A stretch of 64,000 nucleotides of DNA from JBBECJ01 sp963763325 (GTDB lineage: Bacteria > Chloroflexota > Chloroflexia > Thermomicrobiales > CFX8), in NCBI GenBank assembly GCA_963763325.1, contig CAVXOL010000021.1:1-64000 (forward strand). The letters are read 5' to 3'. This document shows positions 29,118-37,810 of this stretch, one piece after another. Each line of letters opens with the position of its first letter. Within the stretch, counting starts at the first letter, position 1. The translations under genes were made by a program, and so were the position numbers. The notes under the pieces are model-generated. The model was given only the letters and a program-made list of their open reading frames with translations. It did no database searches and was not told the DNA's origin.

Positions 29118-30032
29118 CTATGGCCCCGGATGCTCGATGTGCGTGTCGCGCGCCGCACGATCTCTCGCGATCTCCGACGCGAGTTCCGCGCCAAAGATCG
29201 TGATTGATGCGGTACTGAACACGAAGACGAGCAATGCGATCAGGCTCCCGAGTGCGCCATACACTTCAGTGAACGATGCAAACTGGATCAGATAGAAGCT
29301 GAAGGCTGCCTTCAGCACCTCGAACCCGATCGCAGCAATCAGCGCCCCGCCCCAGACATCGCGCACACTCAGCCGCTGGTTGGGGATCAGCACATAAATC
29401 GACAGAAAGAAGAGAAACGAGAATACCAGCGGCAGCGACAGATTCATCGCCTGCCAGGCGACCGTCGCCGGTGCACCATCAAGCCAGCGTGAGAGATAGG
29501 AGCGGATCATCCCCAACGATACCGTCATCGCCGTCGACATGAGCACCATGATCACGACCGCTACCACGCTCACCAGATCGTGCAACCGCCCGTGGATGAA
29601 CGAATGCGATTGAGAGACATTGAAGGCGATGTTCATCGACTTCCTCAATGCCCCAAACACGCCACTGGCCGCAAAGAACGAGCCGACCAGTCCGAGCAGG
29701 CCAACGATCCCGCTGCTTGGGCTGGCGATGCCGGCTACGATCTCCTCGACCTGATCCTGGACGCCGGCGCCGGCTGGTAGCACCGTCATGATCTGGTCAA
29801 CAACCTGCTGCTGAAAGTCAGGGTCACGCGCCAGCAGACCGATGGCCGCGACCATCACGACCAGCAGTGGAAACAGCGACAGCAACAGATAGTAGGTGAT
29901 CGCCGCAGCGTAAATCGATCCGTGTGTACTACTGTAGTCCCGGAATGCGCGTTCCAGCAGATCGCCGAACCGAGTCTGCCGGGGACGGTCAACGGGGTAT
30001 CGAATGTACGAATAGATCGTCTGCCTGTTCAT
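29118..30032 (-). CDS. YihY/virulence factor BrkB family membrane protein
   Basis: A 304-residue protein with six to seven membrane helices. Typical family signatures are visible: 'AAAITYYLLLSLFPLLVVMVA' near the N-terminus (shown here in part), the Gly/Ser-rich 'SGIVGLLGLVGSFFAASGVF', 'LRKSMNIAFNV' and the last helices ending 'SITIFGAELASEIARD'. The family was once annotated as RNase BN, but that assignment is not supported; the role is unknown, possibly transport or envelope-related. The protein length is normal. It lies upstream of, and in the same orientation as, the phytase-like esterase (30 bp apart), so they may be co-transcribed. Confidence 0.88.
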   Translation of the reverse strand: MNRQTIYSYIRYPVDRPRQTRFGDLLERAFRDYSSTHGSIYAAAITYYLLLSLFPLLVVMVAAIGLLARDPDFQQQVVDQIMTVLPAGAGVQDQVEEIVAGIASPSSGIVGLLGLVGSFFAASGVFGALRKSMNIAFNVSQSHSFIHGRLHDLVSVVAVVIMVLMSTAMTVSLGMIRSYLSRWLDGAPATVAWQAMNLSLPLVFSFLFFLSIYVLIPNQRLSVRDVWGGALIAAIGFEVLKAAFSFYLIQFASFTEVYGALGSLIALLVFVFSTASITIFGAELASEIARDRAARDTHIEHPGP

Positions 30033-30156
30033 CCGGCCCAGCCTACCGCGTTCGCCCGGAATCGGGTATCAGGACTCGAGAAATTGGGGAAGCGGCAGAC
30101 ACGTTTCGGCGCAAGCGGCCCCGATCCTGATTCCAGCACCCCGATTCGCGAAGCGA

Positions 30157-30996
30157 CTACGATAGCGCGCGCTTGACGATCTTCAGCGTTTCATCGAATG
30201 GTTCTTCCAGCCCGCCAACGCCGACGAAGCGGAAGACGCGGTTGCCATCCTGGACGAAGATCGCCGCTACCGAGACCTCGGTGCCATCATAGTCAGCCGT
30301 GCCGGTCAACGCGAAGGTCGCATCACCGAGTTGTTCGATCTCGGCCTCGTCAAGGTTCCAGCCGTCGCGATTACGTGCGAACTCACGCTGATACTTGATT
30401 GCCGCCAGCGCGTCTGCCGGCGAACCGAACTCCATGCCACGCGCCTCAAGCCCGAGCAACTCGCTGACAAACTCGCTGATGCCCGGCGACGGCAACTGGT
30501 ACTCGCGAAGTGACCCGCCACGGAACTCCCATTGTTCCAGCAACCGCAGATATTCAGTCGATTCCTCGACCTCATCCGCAACCTGCTCGGCCGTCAGCGT
30601 CGCCTCTTCCCGCTCCAGCCGCATGCCGTCCGGCACGTCGTCCTCCGACGGAAGGTGAACACGCAGGTCCACAACCGGCGTCGGAGTTGGCGAGGGTGTT
30701 GGTGATGGCGTCGGAGAGGGTCGTGTTGGAGACGGCGTCCGTGTCGGTGTCGCGGTCACCACCCGCGTTGGTGTCGCGGGAACATAGATCCACGGCGTAA
30801 ATGTCGGCGGCGGCGTTGACGTCGGCGTTGCATAGCGCCACGGCGTCTGGGTCGCCAGCGCGTTGCGGTCACCTTGCGAGCTATCGCGCTCGACATCACC
30901 CGCGAAGAAATCCTCGAAGCTGCACCCACCAGCCAACATCACCAGCCCAAGACTGCTGGCAACAACGACACGAACTGACCGGCCCAATGTCAACAT
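30157..30996 (-). CDS. Lipoprotein with PT-rich linker
   Basis: A 279-residue protein starting MLTLGRSVRVVVASSLGLVM with a lipobox (LAGGC). A long Thr/Pro/Ser linker (several TPSPTP-type repeats) follows, then a ~170-residue domain with 'LPSEDDVPDGMRL', a Glu-rich helix, 'FVSELLGLEARGMEFGS' and 'VQDGNRVFRFVGVGG'. The domain looks like those of lipoproteins that sense or bind something at the outer face of the membrane; no enzymatic motif is evident. An upstream Met at 31059 is in frame but precedes a Cys/Arg-rich stretch unlike a signal peptide, so the later Met is used. It is the last host gene before the integrated element. Confidence 0.7.
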   Translation of the reverse strand: MLTLGRSVRVVVASSLGLVMLAGGCSFEDFFAGDVERDSSQGDRNALATQTPWRYATPTSTPPPTFTPWIYVPATPTRVVTATPTRTPSPTRPSPTPSPTPSPTPTPVVDLRVHLPSEDDVPDGMRLEREEATLTAEQVADEVEESTEYLRLLEQWEFRGGSLREYQLPSPGISEFVSELLGLEARGMEFGSPADALAAIKYQREFARNRDGWNLDEAEIEQLGDATFALTGTADYDGTEVSVAAIFVQDGNRVFRFVGVGGLEEPFDETLKIVKRALS

Positions 30997-31284
30997 GGAA
31001 GCCCCTGACGCGAAACCACAACGCCGTCTACGATGACACTTGCACTCTACACAACGCAACCCACATACCGTGGCTGCGCCGCGCTTATGACAAGGCGATG
31101 CGTACGTTCTCGTTACACGTCAGAAAATAGTGGCGGACATGGGAGGGACAGGCCATCGCCAGTGTACCTGGCCACTACCGATCCCTCCGGTATCCGTACG
31201 TACACCATAGCACAGGTCGCCAGAAGATGGAATCGTGAAAACAACGGCTCACACAAATCATCGAAATCAAGCGTTGACCGAGCG

Positions 31285-31332
31285 ACGAGGTACCCCCGGC
31301 AGGAATCGAACCTGCGACATACGGCTTAGAAG
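31285..31332. repeat. attL-like direct repeat (3' half of tRNA-Arg)
   Basis: 48 bp identical to 36284-36331. It corresponds to the 3' end of the tRNA-Arg gene up to the anticodon loop, without the 5' half, so it is not a tRNA gene. A tRNA fragment of this extent at the far end of an island with an integrase remnant is the usual mark of tyrosine-recombinase integration. Confidence 0.85.
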
Positions 31333-31342
31333 TACCAACGGG

Positions 31343-31369
31343 CCCGGTGGACGGATGTATCCCACCGGG
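31343..31369 (+). terminator. Hairpin terminator near the left end of the element
   Basis: CCCGGTGG (31343-31350) and CCACCGGG (31362-31369) form an 8-bp stem followed by TTCTTCCTTT. It would stop plus-strand transcription entering the element. Confidence 0.65.
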
Positions 31370-31379
31370 TTCTTCCTTT

Positions 31380-31401
31380 GTACAAGCCGAGTACAAGCCG
31401 A
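31380..31401. repeat. Tandem 11-mer next to attL
   Basis: GTACAAGCCGA occurs twice in direct succession about 48 bp inside the left repeat. Short tandem sites near an attachment core can be integrase arm-binding sites; that role is a guess here. Confidence 0.5.
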
Positions 31402-31658
31402 GACGGTGACGCTCGTCGACAGTGGCAGTGATCGACGTTCTGCTGACAGCATTTATGCTGTCATTTTGCTGTCTGAGAAGACCGCTCTCGGAACTAGAGA
31501 TCATCCAGGACGATCGAGCCATTTATTCGCTTCTCTGCACGATGCAACTAGTGCCTCGCTTGTGCCACAATTCACGTACGACCGCAACAGCGAAGCATTG
31601 CGATGTGCAGCCTGCGTCGAGCGGCTATTTGACCCTGTCAGACGGTAGGTGGGGTGGT

Positions 31659-32883
31659 ATGTCCTGGCTCGGTAGATCAACAGCTGGTCGGTTCCTGGTG
31701 CTCGTGATGCTGCTTGGCCTCACTCACGGCAGCCTGCGCTGGTCAGGATTCGGCGAACGACGGCAGGCAATACAGGCGACGTCGACTGCTACGCGCCAGT
31801 ACCTCCCCGAAGGCATGAGCCGTGACGACTGGATCAGATGCCTGCGGCGACGTTCTCGCCGAGATGCAGCGGAATCCAGCCAACTACCGGCTCGACCCTG
31901 GCGCGAACCGATACGAGCCAATCAACGCGACGTTGACTGACTCCGGAGAGTTCCACTCAGCAATCCGACGCTACCGAAGCGTGCAAGATGATGCCGAACA
32001 GGGTGGCGATGTCGCAGTGCCTTGGGTTGACGAAGGCGGAGCCAGGGCGGCTCGGGAAGCGCGAGGGACTGTACTACGATTGCTTCTCGCCCCCATACGA
32101 CGGTCATCCAGCGACAGCGGACTGGATCGCAGCGTGTGGTGAACCACAGAACCACACGACAGCCGGCGCAGGAAGCCAGACCGATCGTACGACCCAGCAG
32201 CAATCTGATGCCGAGTACCGTCGCCAGACAGAGTACTGCGTTGAGGAAGCGCTCGAAGGACGCGATACCTGCACAGCACCGTCTCTACATGGGCGGTGAC
32301 TTCGACGAGCGTGCCGTCAAAGAGGCTGAGGACGGAATACCAGCGTGAGTATGATCAACAGACTGCCTATTGTATGCAGGAAGCACTTGAGGGCAAAGAC
32401 ACGTGTACGAAGCCGATGGTACATGGGTCACGACTTCGACGAGTGGGAAGTCGTCCCGAGCTGAGGAGCGAGTATGATTCGTGCATACGATGCCAGCAGA
32501 CGGATTACTGCATTAGTGAAGCCGACAAGGTAAAGACACCTGCACTAGTCCGATGGTACATGGGAGCTGATTACGACGAATGGGCAGTCAAGCAAGCCGA
32601 ATACGAATACCAGCAGTGCATATGACGCACAGACGGATTACTGTGTCGCTGAAGCTCGAGCTGGGACGGGATACCTGCACCAGTCCGATGGTACTTCGGT
32701 CCGGAGTTCGATGAGTGGGAAGTCCAGCAAGCCGAGTGGGAATACGATCAGCTGGTACTGAATCGAACATGTGAAGAGGATGATTCCTACTGGTGGGATG
32801 ATTCGTCATCGAGTGACGATGACTCCTACTGGTGGGATGACTCGTCGTCAGGCTACGATATGTTTGACGTGGGTTGCCGGTGA
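31659..32883 (+). pseudogene. Secreted Cys-rich tandem-repeat protein, frame-disrupted
   Basis: It starts MSWLGRSTAGRFLVLVMLLG, a signal peptide, after a GGTGGGGTGGT sequence. Beyond about 32200 it contains at least four repeats of roughly 132-138 bp (about 44 aa), each reading like QTxYCxxEAxxGxDTCTxP followed by (Y)MGxDYDEWxVxxAExEY. Their YC codons lie at about 32234, 32368, 32506 and 32639. The C-terminus has a doubled acidic-aromatic block DDSYWWDDSSS and ends in FDVGC. The frame changes at or between most repeats, so at least six lesions break it. Two Cys per repeat suggest disulfide or metal binding outside the cell. No known family is recognised. Its stop overlaps the next start (GTGA), so the two formed an operon. 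Confidence 0.6.
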
Positions 32884-33876
32884 TCCGTCGATCCCTCGTC
32901 GCGATGCTCATTGCCGCATCGATTGGTCAGCTGTTCCGGAGGTAGTGAAGAACCTGAACCGGCGTCGACCGATGGTCAATCCTCTCGGTTGTCACCAGCC
33001 GGGGAACTGTTCGCGACACAACAGGCGCAAGGATCAGTCGATGAATCGGGCTCAGTGACGCCGATGAGGAATCAGCGTCAAGGGGATCTGAAGCCGCCGA
33101 TACCACTCGTGATAGTCGTTCAGCCGACGAACACCCCGACGCCACAGCCGCCGCTACCAACGCCGCAGCCCCCCACGGCGACACCAGTTCGACCTACCCC
33201 GACGACTGCCCGACCGACGGCGACTCCAACTGTTGCGCCGACCCGCACACCCAGACCGGCGCCAACGCCAACATCTTCGACGACGAGCCCCGCGCGAAGG
33301 TGTCTGTCTTGCTGACCGACTCGTTTGCTACATGGCCCACCGAGTACCCGTCGGAATCAGGCGATCCCGGCTGGATGGAGCCATACAACGGCGGCTACCT
33401 GATGGGCGTCTATGCCGGCGCCAGCGGCTACATGCAGGAGGCATGGACCGACCGAACCGACTTCGCCGACATCAGCGCGTGGGTCGAGATCCGACAGAAG
33501 ACCGAAGGCGTCGACAGCTCGGGCTGCATCTCCGTTCGCCACGACGCCGACGACGGCGACTACAGTCTCTGCATCAGCGCGAATGGGCAGACGTGGGCGT
33601 CCCACTACTACGTCGACGCTATCCGGCACGTGGCAGGTCGAGGATCTGTGGGTGGAGAACTACCGCTCAGGATCCCGCCAGCCGACGCAGTGGAACACGC
33701 TCAAGATCATCGCCAAGGGCAACCAGCTGTGGTTCGTCGTCAACAACACCGTGCTGGGATCGGTCACGCACGACGCACGCTCAGTCGGTGCCGTCGCCGT
33801 CGCGGTGATGAACTGGGACGCAGAGCGTGAGGCGGAGTTCGAGTTCAGGAACTTACGGATCAGCGACGTGAGGTGA
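32880..33876 (+). CDS. Lipoprotein with PT-rich linker and lectin-like domain (two frameshifts)
   Basis: The GTG at 32880 overlaps the preceding stop. The N-terminus VIRRSLVAMLIAASIG leads, after a one-base frame change, into the lipobox Cys of LVSCSGGSEEPEP. A long Thr/Pro linker with TPTPQPPLPTPQPP and TVAPTRTPRPAP follows, then a C-terminal domain of about 190 residues: LTDSFATWPTEYPSES, GWVEIRQKTE-like strands, 'CISVRHDADDGDYSLCIS', and after a second frame change near 33620 'WNTLKIIAKGNQLWFVVNN' and 'EFRNLRIS'. This is the pattern of a concanavalin/LamG-like (DUF1080-type) jelly roll, usually glycan-binding or glycan-cleaving. It probably displays that domain on the cell surface together with the Cys-rich repeat protein. 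Confidence 0.65.
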
Positions 33877-33975
33877 GCTCGTCAGTGGAGGGATGGATGG
33901 GAAACCTAGCGCCATCGAAGCGGACGTCGCTATACGCCTATGACTCCGACACCATAGGCTCGCCCTGTATCGGGA

Positions 33976-34384
33976 TCATAAATCGGGACCGATCCCATGA
34001 TGGACAGTATTTGAGTCATGTGCTGCGATGAGAGCTTCGCGGATTGAATCTCGATCATCGATGCGTGTCGCCTGGAGTGCAGGGATGACCTCCTGTGCGC
34101 TCTTTGCGACGTCTGGGGCTGCAACCGCGATCGTCTCGAGAAACGCGGAGCACTCTTCCGATGGAATGGCTGCGGCGATACGAGCAACTCGTAGGTGTTC
34201 GCAGCGGAACCGGAGCTCTTCCCACGCTGGAGCAGTGTAGTTCGTGAGAATAGAACCCGAGAAGCTCCTGCTCTCGCTGAGATACATCGTTCTCGATACT
34301 CGAACTGAACCCACGGTCCGAGAGGTACTGATCGATCGCCGGCTCGTACACCGCCTTCATGATCTCTCGCGAAACTTCGGTCAA
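33976..34384 (-). CDS. Hypothetical protein of the element (one frameshift)
   Basis: About 135 codons if two frames are joined. The first half begins MTEVSREIMKAVYEPAIDQY; the frame changes near 34255, and the second half contains NYTAPAWEELRFRCEHLRVA and ends HHGIGPDL at 33976. Largely helical, without signal peptide or membrane helix. It lies 16 bp downstream of the HEPN-motif gene on the same strand, so the two probably formed an operon. No family is recognised. Codon use is more AT-rich than the host genes. Confidence 0.5.
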
Positions 34385-34400
34385 GAACGCTCGGAGCCTC

Positions 34401-35698
34401 TCAGTTTGGAAGCATCTCAGCTGCGAACGCGCGTGGCATCAATCTGCGGAGCACCAAATCATGGTAGACAAGACCGCGTGCGATGCGTAGCTCCAACTGG
34501 TCGACAGTACGTATTGCTGCGAACGGTGCCCAGATAACGACCGACTCACCAAGATCACGCACTTCAAATATGTCGTGTTTGTCAGAGCTCTTCTGCATTT
34601 CGGCGTTGTGTAGCCGAAGCGTCTTTCCCAACGACACAGCATGATCGCTTACCACACCCAGTAGGTTCTCCGAGCATGGGCGTCCAGCGCCTTCTCGATA
34701 TGCGTACTCGAAGTGAGTGAGCGACAGTGATAGAGTCGGCTTTGAAAGCATAGGCTCAGCGTGATTGAGCACGAAGCCACATATGACCTCCACGTGATCA
34801 CGCGCTACTTCAGGTGGGACCTGCACTCCGGTATGGACGACTAGATTCCGGAGGTCAATCGCTTGGTCCAGATGTTCGTAGCACCGAGCTAGTGTGGTAT
34901 CGAAACCACTGCAGTACCGAAGCTTGAGTGACAGTCCAGCTGACTTCAAGACATCCTCGACGGTACGAAGCTTCTCGAGCTGCCTCTTCCCGGTGTAGTT
35001 CATCGCCTTTGCAATTGACTCCGGTGTCTTCGACCCGACTCGATCATCGCGCGAAATCCACTCGTCAATGCTGCTCTCAAGACTGCTCGCGGCAAGGATG
35101 ATAGCTGGAACAACCTGACCGAACTCCAATGCTCGGAGGGCATCCATTGCCGTGAGTGCGTACGTCGGCGGCACCTGCGGTTTGCTCAGTTCGTTGAGCA
35201 ACGCTGGCATAGCAGCTGGGGTTGAGACCGATCCTGGGTGGGGTGAATCCTCCTCCGTAGAGCCTCATCGTCCCCGATATAGTGTCGGAGCGCTGGGTTA
35301 GCAGGGCAAGGTCCCACTGCGATACGGGATGCACATCGATCGAACGAACTGCAAAGCGATACTTTTCCAAGAACGTATTGAACACGTGCAGTGCGACGTG
35401 GCTCTGGAATCTCGAACGCGCTCATCTGATCTTTGTTGACGGTGCTGATCCGTGGCACTTGAAGAAGAAAGTCGAGATCGCCTTCGCTTAGATCAAGTGA
35501 CAGCTTCGAATATCCTGCCAATCCGCACGGATCTCTCACGAAACTAAATGATCCCGTTGCTGAGCCCACTCTGGGGTCGGCGCTGTTGTTATCCACGAAC
35601 TCGTGGTTCATCACGACCTCGAAGCTACCCATGTTCATCGTGTAGGCGCCTGGATCGAGTGGAATGAGGAATGGTAGATCAAGCTCGATGGAGATCAT
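34401..35698 (-). CDS. HEPN-motif protein of the element (two frameshifts)
   Basis: About 430 codons after repair. The N-terminal part starts MISIELDLPFLIPLDPGAY and is beta-rich (MGSFEVVMNHEFVDNNS, then LSLDLSEGDLDFLLQVPR). Frame changes near 35405 and 35230 lead to a helical C-terminal domain with 'VPAIILAASSLESSIDEWI' and 'LDQAIDLRNLVVHTGVQVP'. The RNLVVH string fits the R-x4-6-H signature of HEPN domains, many of which are RNases in toxin-antitoxin, abortive-infection and RNA-processing systems. The layout, an N-terminal beta domain plus C-terminal HEPN, recalls ApeA-like defence proteins, but that is inference. GC content is about 50%, unlike the host. Confidence 0.6.
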
Positions 35699-35942
35699 TC
35701 GAAACTCTTCCGACGTTCTTCTGTTGCGCGCCGAAGCCCGACGATGTGAGTCACGTTCAACAATTCCGAAGCATGAACAGAACGTTTGCCTCGGGTTAAC
35801 GGCATAGCGAAGATGGCTCGCGTGATTCCGCTGTGCCCTGTCGTCACCGAAAGCCATTGACCATCGACTCGCGGCTGAGGTGGCGAACGAGATCCGCCCA
35901 CTCTGCCTCGAGTTGCGCTCGGTGGAATGTCGTGATGATCAC

Positions 35943-36200
35943 CGGCTGATCTGGGGCGCCATGCGTCGAGAACTGCGTCTAATCGGCGTCAGTGATGCCC
36001 AGTACGGGGTCCCACCAGCTGCGGCACACAGTAGCAACGTTGATGCTCGCTCACGCCATTGATCACCGCATCATCATGGAGGTGCTCGGGCACAGCAAGA
36101 TGAGCCTGACGTTGAACACCTACAACCGGGTCATCGCCTCGATAAAGCAGTCGACAGCCGAAAACTCAATTTCATGCTGGCCGACAAGAACATCGTGTTA
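35943..36200 (+). pseudogene. Tyrosine recombinase (integrase) C-terminal remnant
   Basis: The segment from about 35998 reads SHQLRHTVATLMLAHAID then EVLGHSKMSLTLNTYNRV, containing the HxLRHT and LGHxxxxxTxxxY signatures of tyrosine recombinases (second catalytic His/Arg region and the nucleophilic Tyr). A frame change just upstream (near 35995) separates it from VSDAQYG-like sequence, and no N-terminal core-binding domain is found. Its place beside the tRNA-Arg attachment site indicates it drove insertion of the 31.3-36.3 kb element. Confidence 0.8.
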
Positions 36201-36283
36201 CCTCCCGGTTTTGCTGTCAAGCCGCTCTCCAGCGGGCACCAGCCGTCGACAGACTCACCAGTTTTGGCTTCCACATAACGATA

Positions 36284-36331
36284 ACGAGGTACCCCCGGCA
36301 GGAATCGAACCTGCGACATACGGCTTAGAAG
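36284..36331. repeat. attR-like direct repeat (within intact tRNA-Arg)
   Basis: 48 bp identical to 31285-31332. It covers the 3' end and part of the anticodon loop of the intact tRNA-Arg gene. The element's copy restores the tRNA 3' half. Confidence 0.85.
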
Positions 36332-36362
36332 GCCGTCGTTCTATCCACTGAACTACGGGGGC
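36290..36362 (-). tRNA. tRNA-Arg (anticodon TCT)
   Basis: The minus strand reads a cloverleaf: acceptor GCCCCCG / CGGGGGT (with a terminal G-U pair) plus discriminator A, D-arm GTTCAGTGG, anticodon stem ACGGC/GCCGT with loop CTTCTAA giving anticodon TCT, and T-arm CAGGTTCGAATCCTG. 73 nt; CCA is not encoded. It serves as the integration site of the element to its left. Confidence 0.95.
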
Positions 36363-36398
36363 ATTTTGGTGTGTGACCGAACAATTATACGCCGCTCG

Positions 36399-36785
36399 TT
36401 AGCCCTCTGGCTCGTTTGGTGACGCGTCGTCGGATTCCTGTTCGGTCGACCTGCGTGCTCCTCCGGCTCGCAACGACGCCGCGAAGTCGGCCAGATGCCC
36501 CGAGAGCTGCTCGCCAAAACCAGAGATCGTCACCATCGTGACCTTGCCCTTGCCGACATTCGCCTGGATAAGAATCTCAGCCGTCACCCGTGGCAGGACG
36601 CCCTCGCGCCCGCCCATCACGTAGACCTGGTTCGGCCGTGCCGCCTTCCCGGATCGATAGCCTCGCTCGGTGAAGAACGCAATCGCCGCGTCCATCACCT
36701 CAGCCGCTGGCGCGCGAGCGACCGCCTTGCGCTGGAACGCCGTCCGCGACATCTCGGCGGTAATACGAATCCGTTCGTCACTCAT
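36399..36785 (-). CDS. Conserved hypothetical protein
   Basis: A 128-residue protein starting MSDERIRITAEMSRTAFQRK. It is an alpha/beta protein with a strand-helix-strand pattern (RVTAEILIQANVGKGKVTMV, then TISGFGEQLSGHLADF) and a charged, disordered tail (EQESDDASPNEPEG). No signal peptide or membrane helix. It lies next to the tRNA gene and upstream of a 14-bp inverted repeat. No family is recognised with confidence. Confidence 0.65.
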   Translation of the reverse strand: MSDERIRITAEMSRTAFQRKAVARAPAAEVMDAAIAFFTERGYRSGKAARPNQVYVMGGREGVLPRVTAEILIQANVGKGKVTMVTISGFGEQLSGHLADFAASLRAGGARRSTEQESDDASPNEPEG

Positions 36786-36793
36786 CGTTAGCC

Positions 36794-36881
36794 ATCAGCC
36801 TGTCAGTCGGTCAGTCATCAGCCAGTTGGTTGAGGTGAACACGCCAATCAACGATCCAGCGTCCCAAACTGACAGGCTGAT
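36794..36881. repeat. 14-bp inverted repeat
   Basis: ATCAGCCTGTCAGT (36794-36807) and its exact complement (36868-36881) flank about 60 bp that also contain shorter CAGTCAT/AGCC repeats. It lies in the spacer between two minus-strand genes and could act as a terminator for the upstream metal-dependent hydrolase. Confidence 0.6.
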
Positions 36882-36892
36882 CGACTGACAAG

Positions 36893-37612
36893 CTACACCT
36901 CCACAACCCACGACTCACCCGGCGCCAGCACAACACACTTCGCGCTGGTCGCTTCTTCGACCTTCTTCTTGAACTCCTCGACGTCCTGCTGGATCGGCGG
37001 AAAGGTGTTGTAGTGACTGGGGATGACGACCTTCGGCCGCAGGAACTTGACGGCGCGAACGGCGTCATCCGGCCCCATCGTGAAGAAGTCGCCGATCGGG
37101 ATGATCGCGACATCGATCCCCTCATCGCCGATCAGCTGCATGTCGAGGAACAGCGCCGTATCGCCAGCATGATAGATCGTCTTGCCCGCCATCCGGACGA
37201 TCATCCCGGCCGGCTGGCCGAGCGGGCCGCCTTCGGAGTGCGCCGACGTGTGCCAGGCTGGCGTCAATTTCACCGTCCCGCCGTCGAACTGAGCAGTCCC
37301 GCCGTAGTTTGGCGTGATCGTCTCGCAGCCCTTCGACTTCAGGAAACCAGCCAGCTCGACCTGCGCCACCACCGGCGCGCCGGTCCGGTCGGCCAGCTTG
37401 ACGGTGTCGCCAACGTGGTCGTCGTGCGCGTGCGTCACGAGGATCGTCGTCGGCTCGATATCCTCGGCCTTGATCGTCGCCGACGGATTGCCGGTGATGA
37501 ACGGATCGATGGCGATCAGCTTCTCACCAGCCGCGAACGTGAAGGCCGAATGCCCGATGTAGTTAATCGTGATCGGCGGATGCTCCTGCTTCTCCTGCTC
37601 GGGTGCGCTCAT
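36893..37612 (-). CDS. UPF0173-type metal-dependent hydrolase (metallo-beta-lactamase fold)
   Basis: A 239-residue protein with NYIGHSAFTF near the N-terminus, the metal-binding VTHAHDDHVGD (HxHxDH) near residue 60, AWHTSAHS, IYHAGDTALF and VVIPSHYNTFPP. These match the UPF0173 branch of the metallo-beta-lactamase superfamily, small cytosolic hydrolases of unknown physiological substrate. The length is normal for the family. Start at 37612 (MSAPEQEKQEH); a GGGAGGAG ribosome-binding site lies just upstream on the minus strand. Confidence 0.9.
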   Translation of the reverse strand: MSAPEQEKQEHPPITINYIGHSAFTFAAGEKLIAIDPFITGNPSATIKAEDIEPTTILVTHAHDDHVGDTVKLADRTGAPVVAQVELAGFLKSKGCETITPNYGGTAQFDGGTVKLTPAWHTSAHSEGGPLGQPAGMIVRMAGKTIYHAGDTALFLDMQLIGDEGIDVAIIPIGDFFTMGPDDAVRAVKFLRPKVVIPSHYNTFPPIQQDVEEFKKKVEEATSAKCVVLAPGESWVVEV

Positions 37613-37676
37613 GTATGCTCCTCCCGCAATTCCATCTCGTCCCGCCTCATCAACCTGGGTGTCCTAGTAACAAATT

Positions 37677-37790
37677 CGCCAGAAGTAGGGGCCGTGCCTT
37701 GTGCCGGCCCTGCGTGCGGCCCTGTCCTCCGCCCTTGCGGCTGCGGGTCCAAAGCAGGCCCGGCACAAGGCACGGCCCCTACTTCTGGCG
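37677..37790. repeat. 37-bp near-perfect inverted repeat (GTGCCTTGTGCCGGCC palindrome family)
   Basis: Arms 37677-37713 and 37754-37790 are complementary except for one base and enclose a 40-bp loop. They match the 28-bp arms at 17946-18032 in the block GGCCGTGCCTYGTGCCGGCC. It lies between the start of the UPF0173 gene and the stop of the amidohydrolase. Confidence 0.85.
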
Positions 37791-37810
37791 CTGCCGCACG
37801 TTCCGCACCA

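Larger units (their letters stand above)
31333..36283. mobile_element. Integrated element (about 5 kb) in tRNA-Arg(UCU)
   Basis: Bounded by 48-bp direct repeats, the right one being part of the intact tRNA gene. It contains an integrase C-terminal remnant next to the tRNA, a Cys-rich repeat protein and lipoprotein on the plus strand, and a HEPN-motif protein with a small companion on the minus strand. Base composition is visibly more AT-rich than the flanks, especially at 34-36 kb. All its larger genes carry frame changes, so the element is probably immobile or poorly sequenced. Confidence 0.8.

Noticed and set aside
31285..31362. A second tRNA-Arg gene
   Set aside because: Only the 3' half matches; the sequence after the anticodon loop diverges and cannot form the 5' half of a cloverleaf. 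It is an attachment-site remnant.
31235..31648. Open frame across attL
   Set aside because: It reads through the tRNA fragment and terminator hairpin and has no start signal.
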